Source of the DNA: Streptomyces sp. NBC_01341
Lineage (GTDB): Bacteria > Actinomycetota > Actinomycetes > Streptomycetales > Streptomycetaceae
Direction of reading: 5' to 3'
DNA length: 64,000 bases
NCBI RefSeq assembly: GCF_035946055.1
Contig: NZ_CP108364.1
Coordinates: forward strand, 806,001-870,000
Part shown: positions 1 through 7,792 of the stretch, in pieces
Layout: each line of letters begins with the position of its first letter
How positions within the stretch are numbered: the stretch's first letter is position 1
Translations under genes and position numbers: made by a program
Notes under the pieces: generated by a model
What the model was told of the DNA's origin: nothing
The model's input: only the letters and a program-made list of their open reading frames with translations
Databases searched by the model: none

Positions 1-951
1 ACCTACTACACCGGTTCGACGCGCATCATGTTCGAGTTCAACCAGATCTACCGTCGGCTCGAAAGCTCGATGACGGAGGCCGCGCAGTTCACCGAGCTGC
101 TCGTCGAACCGCCCACCGTGCTCGATCCGCCGGTCCCCGAGGCGGTCCGTCCGGGATCCGCCGACGTTCGCTTCGAGCACGTCGGCTTCGCACACACGGG
201 GAGCCGGCCGATCTTCGAGGGGCTCGACCTGGACGTACCCAGTGGCACGAGGCTCGGCCTCGTCGGACGCTCCGGCGGCGGCAAGACCACGCTCACGCGG
301 CTGCTCCTGCGCATGGCCGACGTCCAGTCGGGCCGCATCCTGATCGGGGGTCAGGACATCAGCCGGATGCGCCAGTCAGACCTGCGGAGCCTGATCGCGT
401 ACGTACCCCAGGAACCGGCGATGTTCCACCGCACGCTGCGCGAGAACATCCTGTTCGCACGTCCGGGAGCCACCGACGCGGAGATCCGGGCCGCTGCCGA
501 CGCGGCGCACGTCACCGAGTTCGCCGATCAGCTCCCCCAGGGCTTCGACACGATGGTCGGGGAGCGCGGCGTCAAGCTGTCCGGCGGGCAGCGCCAGCGC
601 GTCGCTCTCGCCAGGGCGATCCTGCGTGACGCTCCCGTCCTGCTGCTGGACGAGGCGACGAGCGCGCTGGACTCGGAGAGCGAGACCCTCGTCCAGCAGG
701 CCCTGTGGCAGCTCATGGAGGGCCGGACCGCACTGGTGGTCGCCCACCGGCTGAGCACGGTCGCGGCGATGGACCACCTCATCGTCCTCGACCACGGCAG
801 CATCGTCGAGGAGGGCACGCACCATGAACTGCTGCTCACCGACGGCGCCTACGCCAAACTCTGGCACCACCAGTCCGGCGGCTTCCTCGTCGAGACGGCC
901 ACCACGGTTCAGCCGGCCGCAGCGTCCCCCGAGGGCCCCGGGGTTCGTTGA
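1..951 (+). CDS. ABC exporter, C-terminal part with ATPase domain (5' end outside window)
   Basis: The reading frame is open from base 1, so the gene starts upstream; 316 residues are visible. This is the end of a transmembrane segment followed by a complete ABC ATPase domain, which powers export by ATP hydrolysis at the inner face of the membrane. Visible motifs are a Walker A (GRSGGGKTT, near visible residue 90), a Q-loop (YVPQEP), the ABC signature LSGGQRQRV, Walker [13 protein letters not shown] and the switch histidine in VAHRLS. The spacing and the D-loop SALD are typical of fused membrane-ATPase exporters (MsbA/ABCB type). The substrate cannot be read from this part. The C-terminal tail of about 25 residues is Ala/Pro rich and has no recognisable function. 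Confidence 0.93.
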   Translation, partial: TYYTGSTRIMFEFNQIYRRLESSMTEAAQFTELLVEPPTVLDPPVPEAVRPGSADVRFEHVGFAHTGSRPIFEGLDLDVPSGTRLGLVGRSGGGKTTLTRLLLRMADVQSGRILIGGQDISRMRQSDLRSLIAYVPQEPAMFHRTLRENILFARPGATDAEIRAAADAAHVTEFADQLPQGFDTMVGERGVKLSGGQRQRVALARAILRDAPVLLLDEATSALDSESETLVQQALWQLMEGRTALVVAHRLSTVAAMDHLIVLDHGSIVEEGTHHELLLTDGAYAKLWHHQSGGFLVETATTVQPAAASPEGPGVR

Positions 952-1311
952 CAATCCGGACGATCACACCGAGACTCGACCGCATGACCGAGGTTCAGCC
1001 CCTTCCCAGCGAGCGCTGTCCCGACCTCGTCCGCGCCTTCGGCGCCGGGTGTTGACCTTCACCCCACCCCTCCACGCGCCTCCGCCCGTCCGCTTCACGG
1101 TCGCGTCCTGACCGTTCACGCCGACGTGCCGGCCGCCGGCTGGTCGCGCGGCGCGTCCAGCCCCGTATGCCGCCGTCCCTGACCGGACGCGGTACGGCAA
1201 CGCCTCCCCGCGCAGCGGTCCGGGCACGGGCAGGAACCGCCCCCTGCCTCCTCGGCACCAACGGCCCGGTCCGTCGCTCCCGGTCCGGGCGATCAGTGAT
1301 CGGAAGACACG
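952..1311. other. Intergenic region, no gene seen
   Basis: These 360 bases separate the ABC exporter from the flavin monooxygenase. Long antisense frames run through them, but they show no domain and no credible ribosome site. I see no strong hairpin. A GGAAG Shine-Dalgarno-like stretch occurs at the right end (1302-1306), just before the monooxygenase reading frame. Confidence 0.5.
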
Positions 1312-2424
1312 ACGAGCCCGAAGTTCCTCTGGTACGTCCCCAACACCGTCGAGCCGGGTCACCGCGGCGATCACACGGCGTCCGGCTGGGGGTCCGTCGA
1401 GTACTCCACCGACCTCGCCCGCGCGGCGGAGGCGCACGGCTGGAGCGGTGCCCTGATCGGCACCGGGTGGGGACGGCCGGACACCTTCACCGTCGCCACC
1501 GCCCTGGCGGCCCGGACCACGGCGTTCGAACCGTTGATCGCGGTCCGCCCGGGCTACTGGCAGCCCGCGCAGCTCGCCGGTGCGGCGGCCACCCTCGACC
1601 AGCTGAGCCGGGGGCGCGTCCTCCTCAACATCGTCAGCGGACAGGACAACCTGGGTGCGTACGGCGACACCAACGTCGATCCCGCGGCGCGCTACGCCCG
1701 CACCGAGGAGTTCATGCATCTGCTGCGGCGCCTGTGGACGGAGGAGAACGTCACGTACACCGGTGAGTACTTCCAGGTCACCGCCTCCACCGTGGCACCG
1801 CGCCCCTACGTGAACGGCGACCGGCACCACCCCACGCTCTACTTCGGCGGCGCGTCCCCGGCCGCCGAACGCGTGTCGGCGGCCGAGGCGGACGTCCAGC
1901 TCTTCTGGGGTGAGCCCCTCGACGGGATCGCCGAACGCGTCGACCGGCTGAAGGCGTTGAGCGAGCACGTCGGCCGCCGTCACCGACCGCTGGAGTTCGG
2001 TCTGCGGATCACCACACTGGTGCGTGACTCCGCCGAGGAGGCGTGGCGGGCGGCGGAGGCGAAAGTGGCGGAGATGGCCCGCACGGACGGGGTCCACTGG
2101 GCCCCGAACCAGCGGGACGCGATCGGGCAGCAGCGGCTCCTCGGCCTCGCCGCCCGGGGCGAGGTGCTCGACACCTGCCTCTACACCACCCCCGGCAGGT
2201 TCGGTGGCGGCGGAGCAGCGGCCACCTGGCTGGTGGGCTCCCCGGACGAGGTGGCCGCCGCGCTGGTGAACTACCGCAAGCTCGGGGTCACCCACTTCGT
2301 CCTGTCCGACACCCCCCACAAGCAGGAGATCGCACGCATCGGCGGGCACCTGCTCCCCAGGCTCCGCGAACCGTCCGCCCAGGGGGTGCCGCACCAGCCG
2401 TCGGACGGATCCGGAAGGACGTGA
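1312..2424 (+). CDS. LLM-class flavin monooxygenase (SsuD-like) with no standard start codon
   Basis: This is a luciferase-like (LLM) FMN-dependent monooxygenase of the alkanesulfonate monooxygenase type, which oxidises organic substrates with O2 and reduced FMN in the cytoplasm. The frame reads TSPKFLWYVPNTVEPG at the N-terminus and continues through the expected GWGRPDTFT, AVRPGYWQPA, NIVSGQDN, YFGGASPAAE and TTWLVGSP-like blocks, giving about 370 residues, full length for the family. The oddity is the start. The frame opens after a TGA at 1297-1299 and contains no ATG, GTG or TTG before the conserved N-terminus. The only codon at the right place is ACG at 1312 (or 1309), 5 bases after a GGAAG. 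Either it starts on the rare codon ACG, or the original ATG has mutated, or a base is missing. The first in-frame ATG/GTG-type start recovers only about 296 residues (from 1534) and would cut off conserved active-site regions. Confidence 0.75.
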   Translation, partial: TSPKFLWYVPNTVEPGHRGDHTASGWGSVEYSTDLARAAEAHGWSGALIGTGWGRPDTFTVATALAARTTAFEPLIAVRPGYWQPAQLAGAAATLDQLSRGRVLLNIVSGQDNLGAYGDTNVDPAARYARTEEFMHLLRRLWTEENVTYTGEYFQVTASTVAPRPYVNGDRHHPTLYFGGASPAAERVSAAEADVQLFWGEPLDGIAERVDRLKALSEHVGRRHRPLEFGLRITTLVRDSAEEAWRAAEAKVAEMARTDGVHWAPNQRDAIGQQRLLGLAARGEVLDTCLYTTPGRFGGGGAAATWLVGSPDEVAAALVNYRKLGVTHFVLSDTPHKQEIARIGGHLLPRLREPSAQGVPHQPSDGSGRT

Positions 2425-2572
2425 TCCCGTCCGCGCGGCGGCCCCGTACGCCGACGGGAGGGCACGAACCGCAGGGGGGGGCGTCGCCCGGCCGGACCGG
2501 CGTGGGATGCGGCGGGAGCCGTGGTGTGGATAAGTGGCAGGGAGTCCCGTCCACCACCCACGGAGTGCGCGC

Positions 2573-3640
2573 ATGTCCCAGGCAGTACCGGACCCCGTCG
2601 CGGTCCAGCCCGTCGTCGCACCGCTGACCAGCGCCGCACTGGTCCTGGTCGCGACGATCGAGCCGGGCGGCGAGCCGGCCGTACGGGACGTCCTGCCGGA
2701 CCTCGCGGCGTTCGCCCGGTCGGTCGGCTTCCGGGTTCCGAGCGCGGGCCTCGCGTGTGTGACGGGCTTCGGCTCGGACGCCTGGGACCGCCTCTTCGCC
2801 GGTCCGAGGCCGGCCCATCTCCACCCGTTCCAGGAGTTGCGGGGTCCGCTGCACCGTGCACCGGCCACGCCGGGTGATCTGCTGTTCCACGTACGGGCGG
2901 AGCGGATGGACGTCTGCTACGAGTGGGCCTCGCACCTCCTCGACCGGCTCCGGGGCGCCGTGAAGGTCGTCGACGAGGTCCACGGCTTCCGCTACTTCGA
3001 CCATCGCGACCTGCTCGGCTTCGTCGACGGTACGGAGAACCCGGTGGGCGACGACGCCCGGATGGCGGCCGTCGTCGGACCCGAGGACCCCGACTTCGAA
3101 GGGGGCAGTTATGTCGTCGTGCAGAAGTACATCCACGACCTGCCCGGATGGAACCGGATCAGCACGGAGGAGCAGGAACGGATCATCGGACGCACCAAGT
3201 TCTCCGACATCGAGCTCGCCGACGACGTCAAACCGGCTGATTCGCACGTCGCCCTGAACACCATCACGGACGCCGACGGCACCGAACACGACATCCTGCG
3301 CGCCAACATGCCCTTCGGCAGCTTCGAACAGGGCGAGTTCGGGACGTACTTCATCGGATACGCCGCCGACCCGGGCGTCACCGAACAGATGCTCCGCAAC
3401 ATGTTCCTGGGCAGCCCACCAGGTACCCACGACCGCATTCTCGACTTCTCGACCGCCGTCACCGGCACCCTCTTCCACGCCCCCAGCGCCGACTTCCTCG
3501 ACGCCCCTCCCCCACCGCCCTCACCCACGGCGGCCGCGGCCGCTCCCGAGCCGCAGACCGCCGAGTCACGGCCCGTGGACCCGACGGTGGTGCGGGACGG
3601 TTCGCTGCGCATCGGCAGCCTGCAAGAAAGCGCCCCGTGA
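2573..3640 (+). CDS. DyP-type peroxidase, encapsulin cargo
   Basis: A haem dye-decolourising peroxidase of 355 residues that reduces H2O2 while oxidising phenolics or dyes. The family marks are GFVDG with Asp152, the proximal haem histidine in ADSHVALN (about His225) and the distal arginine in LRANMPFG (about Arg243). After the catalytic domain comes a Pro/Ala-rich linker (about residues 308-330) ending in DGSLRIGSLQESAP. That matches the known encapsulin cargo-loading peptide (the SLxIGSL core), so the enzyme should be packed inside the shell encoded by the next gene. ATG 2573 was chosen because GGAG lies 7 bases upstream. The stop overlaps the next start (TGATG), which implies coupled translation with encapsulin. 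Known from the family: DyP is the commonest cargo of family 1 encapsulins. Confidence 0.95.
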   Translation: MSQAVPDPVAVQPVVAPLTSAALVLVATIEPGGEPAVRDVLPDLAAFARSVGFRVPSAGLACVTGFGSDAWDRLFAGPRPAHLHPFQELRGPLHRAPATPGDLLFHVRAERMDVCYEWASHLLDRLRGAVKVVDEVHGFRYFDHRDLLGFVDGTENPVGDDARMAAVVGPEDPDFEGGSYVVVQKYIHDLPGWNRISTEEQERIIGRTKFSDIELADDVKPADSHVALNTITDADGTEHDILRANMPFGSFEQGEFGTYFIGYAADPGVTEQMLRNMFLGSPPGTHDRILDFSTAVTGTLFHAPSADFLDAPPPPPSPTAAAAAPEPQTAESRPVDPTVVRDGSLRIGSLQESAP

Positions 3641-4437
3641 TGAACAACCTCCACCGTGAACTCGCCCCCGTCACCGAAGCCGCCTGGGTTCAGATCGAGG
3701 AGGAGGCCCGGCGCACGTTCAGCCGGCATGTCGCGGCCCGCCGGGTCGTGGACGTGACCGATCCGCAGGGGCCGGAGTTCTCGGCCGTCGGTGACGGGCA
3801 CCTGCGCGACATCGACCCGCCCACCCCCGATGTGATCGCCCACGCCCGCACCGCGACCCCGGTCATCGAGTGGCGGGTGCCGTTCACCGTCTCCAGGGCG
3901 GCCGTCGACGACGTCGAACGCGGCTCCGAGGACAGTGACTGGCAGCCCGTCAAGGACGGTGCGCGGACCTGCGCGTTCGCCGAGGACATGGCCGTCATCG
4001 ACGGGTACGCGGCCGCGGGTATCACCGGACTGCGCGACGGTTCCTCGCACAGCCCGCTGCCGTTGCCCGCGGACGCTCGCGACTACCCGGCCACGGTGAG
4101 CCAGGCGCTGACCAGGCTGCGGCTCGCCGGCGTCGACGGACCGTACCGGCTGCTGCTCGGCGCCGAGGCGTTCACCGAGGCGACCGAGACCTCCGACCAC
4201 GGTTACCCGGTGGCGACCCACCTGGCCCGGATCCTGGAGGACCCGATCCTGTGGGCGCCCGCCGTGTCGGGCGGTGTGCTGCTGTCCACCCGGGGCGGTG
4301 ACTTCGAACTGTGCCTGGGCCAGGACCTCTCCATCGGATATCTGGATCACGACGCGAGGAACATCCGTCTCTACTTCCAACAGGCGTTCACCTTCCGGAT
4401 GCTGACCCCGGAGGCAGTCGTCCCGCTCATCGCCTGA
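3640..4437 (+). CDS. Family 1 encapsulin shell protein (linocin M18-like)
   Basis: A 265-residue protein with the HK97 phage-capsid fold that self-assembles into a protein nanocompartment. The N-terminal helix NNLHRELAPVTEAAW and the block YPVATHLARILEDPILWAPA near residue 195 are diagnostic, as is the C-terminal stretch IGYLDHDARNIRLYFQQAFTF split across the end of the domain. The N-terminal arm is the site that binds cargo tails on the inner wall. Its start ATG (3640) shares one base with the DyP stop codon; a GTG one codon earlier is possible. The length is normal for 60-subunit family 1 shells. The gene sits between its cargo and a PLP decarboxylase, in one apparent operon. Confidence 0.96.
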   Translation: MNNLHRELAPVTEAAWVQIEEEARRTFSRHVAARRVVDVTDPQGPEFSAVGDGHLRDIDPPTPDVIAHARTATPVIEWRVPFTVSRAAVDDVERGSEDSDWQPVKDGARTCAFAEDMAVIDGYAAAGITGLRDGSSHSPLPLPADARDYPATVSQALTRLRLAGVDGPYRLLLGAEAFTEATETSDHGYPVATHLARILEDPILWAPAVSGGVLLSTRGGDFELCLGQDLSIGYLDHDARNIRLYFQQAFTFRMLTPEAVVPLIA

Positions 4438-4464
4438 GCACGCAGGCCGACCCGGGAGGCTCCC

Positions 4465-5868
4465 ATGGACGAGACCCGCCGTACGCCGCCGCACCCCGCG
4501 CCGGCCCGGGGCGCTGTCCACGCACAGCGCTCGGCGAGGTTCGCCGAGGCCCTACGCCTGGCCGTCGCGGAGGGGATGCTCGGTGAGACGCGGCCCCTCG
4601 CGGGCTTCCTCGACGCGGACGGGGTGCGCGCCTCGGTCGCCTCGTTGCGGGAGGCGTTCGCGGCGGAGCCTCGCGTGCGCGTGCTGCACACCTTCGCCGC
4701 CAAGGCCGCCTCCTTGATCCCCGTGCTGCGGCTGCTCGCCGACTGCGGCATGGGGTGCGAGGTGGCCGGGCCGGGCGAACTGCGGCTTGCGTTCGAGGCC
4801 GGTTTCCCTCCCGAACGGATCGTCCTCGACTCGCCCGCGAAGACCCGCGACGAACTGCGGCTGGCTCTGGCTCTCGGGGTCGCGGTGAACGCGGACAGCT
4901 TCGGCGAGATCCGCCGCATCGACGGGCTCCGCTCCTCCGGCTCGGCCTCCGTCCTCGGGCTGCGGGTGAATCCTCAGGTCGGGGGCGGTTCCATCGGTGC
5001 CATGAGCACGGCGACGCCGACGTCGAAGTTCGGCGTGGCACTGCGCGACCCCGGCGCCCGCGAGCAGGTCGTGCGCACGTTCACCGAGCGGCCCTGGCTG
5101 ACCCGGCTGCACGCCCACGTCGGATCCCAGGGGTGCCCCCTGGAGCTCATCGCGGCGGGGATCGCCGAGACGTACGCCCTGGCCGAGGAGATCAACGGCG
5201 GGCTGGGCACGCGCCGGATCACCGGGATCGACATCGGGGGCGGGCTGCCCGTCAACTTCGACGACGACGAGACCCGGCCGCTGTTCGCCGAGTACGTCGC
5301 GGCGCTCCGCACGGCCGTTCCCGGGCTCTTCGACGGGCGGTACGACCTGGTCACCGAGTTCGGCAGGTCCCTGCTCGCCAAGAACGGCTTCATCGGCGCC
5401 CGCGTGGAGTACACGAAGGACGCGGGCGGGCGCCGTGTCGCGCTCACCCACGCGGGAGCGCAGATCGCCACCCGGACCGTCCTGATGCCCGACGCCTGGC
5501 CGCTCAGGGTCGGCGCGTTCGACGCGGAGGGCCACCCCCGGAACGGTCCGGTGATGGTCCAGGACATCGCGGGACCGTGCTGCTTCGCCGGGGACGTGGT
5601 GGCCCACGCCCGGGAACTGCCGGAACTCCGGGAGGGCGACTTCGTGGCGCTCTACGACACGGGGGCGTACTACTTCTCCACCCCGTGGGCGTACAACAGT
5701 CTCCCCCGGCCGGCCGTGTACGGCTTCGCCGGGGAACCCGGCGCCCTGCGCTTCGCGCCGGTGCGCGACGCGCAGTCCCTGGACTCGGTGGCGGCGGAGA
5801 GCGGCCTGGGGCACGCCGAGGCGCTGACCGCGCTCTTCGGGCCGCCCGAGGACCCCCGGGCGGGCTAG
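4465..5868 (+). CDS. Fold-type III PLP-dependent decarboxylase in the encapsulin operon
   Basis: A 467-residue member of the alanine-racemase-like (fold III) PLP enzymes, the group of diaminopimelate, ornithine and arginine decarboxylases. The Schiff-base lysine is Lys80 in HTFAAKAAS. Other marks are HVGSQG near 215, the phosphate-binding GGGLPV near 260, EFGRSLLA near 302, the cysteine motif GPCCFAGD near 370 and TGAYYFS near 397. The overall pattern resembles LysA-like decarboxylases, but the substrate is not fixed by what I see. It starts 27 bases after the encapsulin stop with a GGGAGG ribosome site. Neither terminus resembles a cargo-loading peptide, so I infer it acts outside the shell, perhaps making or consuming an amine related to the DyP reaction. 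Its TAG stop overlaps the stop of the opposing gene. Confidence 0.85.
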   Translation: MDETRRTPPHPAPARGAVHAQRSARFAEALRLAVAEGMLGETRPLAGFLDADGVRASVASLREAFAAEPRVRVLHTFAAKAASLIPVLRLLADCGMGCEVAGPGELRLAFEAGFPPERIVLDSPAKTRDELRLALALGVAVNADSFGEIRRIDGLRSSGSASVLGLRVNPQVGGGSIGAMSTATPTSKFGVALRDPGAREQVVRTFTERPWLTRLHAHVGSQGCPLELIAAGIAETYALAEEINGGLGTRRITGIDIGGGLPVNFDDDETRPLFAEYVAALRTAVPGLFDGRYDLVTEFGRSLLAKNGFIGARVEYTKDAGGRRVALTHAGAQIATRTVLMPDAWPLRVGAFDAEGHPRNGPVMVQDIAGPCCFAGDVVAHARELPELREGDFVALYDTGAYYFSTPWAYNSLPRPAVYGFAGEPGALRFAPVRDAQSLDSVAAESGLGHAEALTALFGPPEDPRAG

Positions 5869-5873
5869 CCCGC
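5860..5873. promoter_or_regulatory. Perfect 14-bp palindrome spanning two convergent stop codons
   Basis: GCGGGCTAGCCCGC is its own reverse complement. Its central CTAG supplies the TAG stop of the decarboxylase on the plus strand and the TAG stop of the proline-rich gene on the minus strand. It could form a short hairpin in either transcript and act as a weak bidirectional terminator; that role is inferred. Confidence 0.45.
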
Positions 5874-6068
5874 GGGCTGGGGCGAGGGCTCCGGTTCGGG
5901 CACCGGGTCGGGATTGGGGCCCGGCGGCTGCGGGATCGGGTCCGGCGCGGGACCGGGCGGGACCGGGCCCGGCGGCACCGGCGGCGGGGAAGGGACCGGT
6001 GTGGGCGGCCCAGGCACGGGCGGGGGCGTCGGCCCGGGCGGTACGGGATCGGGATACGGGTGCGTCAT
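5865..6068 (-). CDS. Small proline-rich hypothetical protein
   Basis: A 67-residue peptide beginning MTHPYPDPVPPGP and made almost wholly of Pro, Gly, Val and Asp/Glu, in short irregular P-x-P repeats. ATG 6068 was picked because GGAGG stands 6 bases upstream; the longer open frame upstream has no ribosome site. There is no signal peptide or membrane segment, and the product should be disordered. Low-complexity composition makes homology uncertain and I assign no function. It converges on the decarboxylase gene and shares the CTAG stop overlap. Confidence 0.6.
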   Translation of the reverse strand: MTHPYPDPVPPGPTPPPVPGPPTPVPSPPPVPPGPVPPGPAPDPIPQPPGPNPDPVPEPEPSPQPAG

Positions 6069-6190
6069 GTCGTGCCTCCAAGTGCATCGGACAGGACGAG
6101 TGGATCTCCTCTCCACCGTCTCCCCGTGCGGCTGCCCTCGCCTGCCGAGTCCACACGTACACGACGTCGGACTGTGCCCGGCCGGCTGCC

Positions 6191-6547
6191 TCAGAACAGC
6201 TCCGGGTGCGCTCCGAGCTGTAGCCCGGCGCTCCGCACGAGCTCCTCGGAGACCTGCGGAGCCTGATCGGGGTGGCGCCGGGCCCATTCGGCGGCGTAGG
6301 GGCAGAGCGGCACGACGGGCACCCCTTCACGGGCCGCCATCGAGTAGAACTCACGCACGAGGGCACCGGCGATGCCTCGGCCCTCGTGTTCCGGCTCCAC
6401 GACGGTGTGCACGGCCACGAGGGCACCGGGCCCGGCGTCCATCACGAAGTACGCGACGACCCCGGCGGCGGCACCATCGAGGTAGGCCACCAGTTTCCCG
6501 CTCTCCCGGTCGTCCCGGATGTCGACTGCGGCATGCTGTGCTGCCAT
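6191..6547 (-). CDS. Small GNAT-family acetyltransferase next to panD (possible PanZ-like role)
   Basis: A 118-residue compact GNAT of the COG2388 kind. The acetyl-CoA-binding turn is visible in VVEPEHEGRGIAGALV (about residues 50-65), followed by the late motif VPLCPYAAEWARRHP. ATG 6547 is chosen because AGGAG precedes it by 8 bases and the family begins there. It lies 34 bases downstream of panD on the same strand, so the two are probably cotranscribed. Known: in enterobacteria the GNAT protein PanZ binds PanD and promotes its self-cleavage. Here the neighbourhood suggests a similar partner, but actinobacterial PanD is generally thought to mature alone, so this is only an inference. Confidence 0.85.
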   Translation of the reverse strand: MAAQHAAVDIRDDRESGKLVAYLDGAAAGVVAYFVMDAGPGALVAVHTVVEPEHEGRGIAGALVREFYSMAAREGVPVVPLCPYAAEWARRHPDQAPQVSEELVRSAGLQLGAHPELF

Positions 6548-6581
6548 GGCGGGTGCTCCTCGCTGCTGCGCGCGGGGCGGG

Positions 6582-7007
6582 TCAGCTCCGTGCGGGAACG
6601 GCGTGCGGACTGCGCTCGGTGCCTGTGCCCGGCACCGGCGCCGACGCGTCGGCGCCCAGTTCGATGATGCGGTTCCGGGCGTCCACATGCACGACACTCG
6701 GCACCAGCGCACGCGCCTCGGCGTCGTCGACCTGGGCGTAGCTGATGAGGATGACCAGGTCACCGGGGTGCACGAGGTGGGCGGCGGCGCCGTTGATCCC
6801 GATGACGCCCGAGCCGCGCTCCCCCTCGATGACGTAGGTCTCGAGCCGCGAACCGTTGTCTATGTCCACGATATGCACCAGCTCGCCCGGAAGCAGGTCG
6901 GCGGCGTCCATCAAATCGGCATCGATGGTCACGGAACCCACGTAGTGCAGGTCGGCCTGGGTGACGGTGGCCCGGTGAATCTTGGACTTGAACATCGTAC
7001 GCAGCAC
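6582..7007 (-). CDS. panD: Aspartate 1-decarboxylase precursor
   Basis: A pyruvoyl enzyme that converts L-aspartate to beta-alanine for pantothenate and coenzyme A synthesis. The 141-residue protein begins [15 protein letters not shown] and has HYVGSVTID, in which the chain cuts itself between Gly24 and Ser25 to create the pyruvoyl group. The later [12 protein letters not shown] block is also conserved. The start is GTG at 7007 with GAGGAG 7 bases upstream, matching the N-terminus known for the family. About 25 C-terminal residues after the conserved core are low complexity. It is the first gene of a panD-GNAT pair. Confidence 0.97.
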   Translation of the reverse strand: MLRTMFKSKIHRATVTQADLHYVGSVTIDADLMDAADLLPGELVHIVDIDNGSRLETYVIEGERGSGVIGINGAAAHLVHPGDLVILISYAQVDDAEARALVPSVVHVDARNRIIELGADASAPVPGTGTERSPHAVPARS

Positions 7008-7026
7008 TTTGGACTCCTCTGAGACG

Positions 7027-7060
7027 GCTCCCTGCCCGCTTCTTGCAGGTCAAGGGCGGT
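7027..7060 (+). repeat. Left copy of a 34/35-bp direct repeat bounding the sugar-gene block
   Basis: This copy begins GCTCCCTGCC and ends TTGCAGGTCAAGGGCGGT. The second copy, in the same orientation, is at 17451-17485. They differ by two substitutions and one inserted base. The two copies bracket about 10.4 kb of sugar-catabolism genes. Part of the unit can fold (CCTGC...GCAGG), most clearly in the right copy. Confidence 0.7.
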
Positions 7061-7792
7061 ATCGACTGTACACCGGCACGCGCCGAACGATGTTTGTGAG
7101 GAACATCGCCCCGGTCAGGCGATACGAGCCCTCACCTGGGCTTTCATGCCGTCACCGACGCCTGTTCATGCAATCCTCCGGGAATGCCCGGCGACTCATG
7201 CTGAGCGAACGCCGACTTACCTGATGGGCCATCAGGCATGCGGGAGCCCCCTCCACACACACTGACGACCTGCGTCCACGCGTCACCCACCTGTCGGGAA
7301 CCGGCATCGCCCAGGTTCATGGAACACAGTCCGTTCGGCCATCGCCCGGTCGACGCTCGACCGTCCCAGAAGTGCTGCCTGCCGTCTGCCCGAGGCCCCT
7401 CGGCAATGTGGAACTCGCGAGCCGGAGGCTCGGTACGAACCGAGCAGGCCGGCGACGCACGGACCACTTCGGCCCTGAGAGCGGAAGCGGGTACGGACCC
7501 GGCTGCCGGCGTCCCGGCGGCTGGAACCAGTCGTCAACAGGTCGCCATCAACACCCGCCAGCACCGCGCCAGCCTGGGGCAAGGGACCCCGCTGCTCTCC
7601 GGACACCGCATCATGTGCGAGGCAACCAGCCCCAGCCACGCCGTCGGCCAGGGCTGGGGCTGGCGGCCGCCCGGCCCCCAGCAAGGGCGTGGGAACGGCG
7701 TGTGAGCAGTACCCGGCTATGCGACCTGAGCAAGATCGACACCAGCGCTCCGGCCTGACGTTTTCAGGGGCCCCCGTCTCAGTGGCGCGCCA
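7061..7792. other. Gene-poor spacer between panD and the GH43 gene
   Basis: About 730 bases with no convincing gene. Open frames on both strands are short and show no domain, ribosome site or consistent codon bias. The spacer holds two palindromes, an inverted repeat at 7088-7108 (arms CGATGTT / AACATCG) and one at 7220-7236 (arms CCTGATG / CATCAGG), and the strong hairpin at 7626-7663. It looks like degenerate sequence left by insertion or recombination. Confidence 0.5.
7626..7663 (-). terminator. 12-bp perfect hairpin downstream of the GH43 gene
   Basis: The arms CCAGCCCCAGCC (7626-7637) and GGCTGGGGCTGG (7652-7663) are perfect complements around a 14-base loop. It lies about 130 bases past the end of the isomerase-GH43 operon and probably terminates it. 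There is no T tract, which is usual in Streptomyces. Confidence 0.6.

Noticed and set aside
4465..5868. Decarboxylase as a second encapsulin cargo
   Set aside because: Neither terminus has the SLxIGSL-type tail found on DyP, so I do not claim that it is packaged.
7238..7705. Open frame of 155 codons between panD and GH43
   Set aside because: No conserved motif, no ribosome site, and it is interrupted by a strong hairpin that fits a terminator on the other strand.
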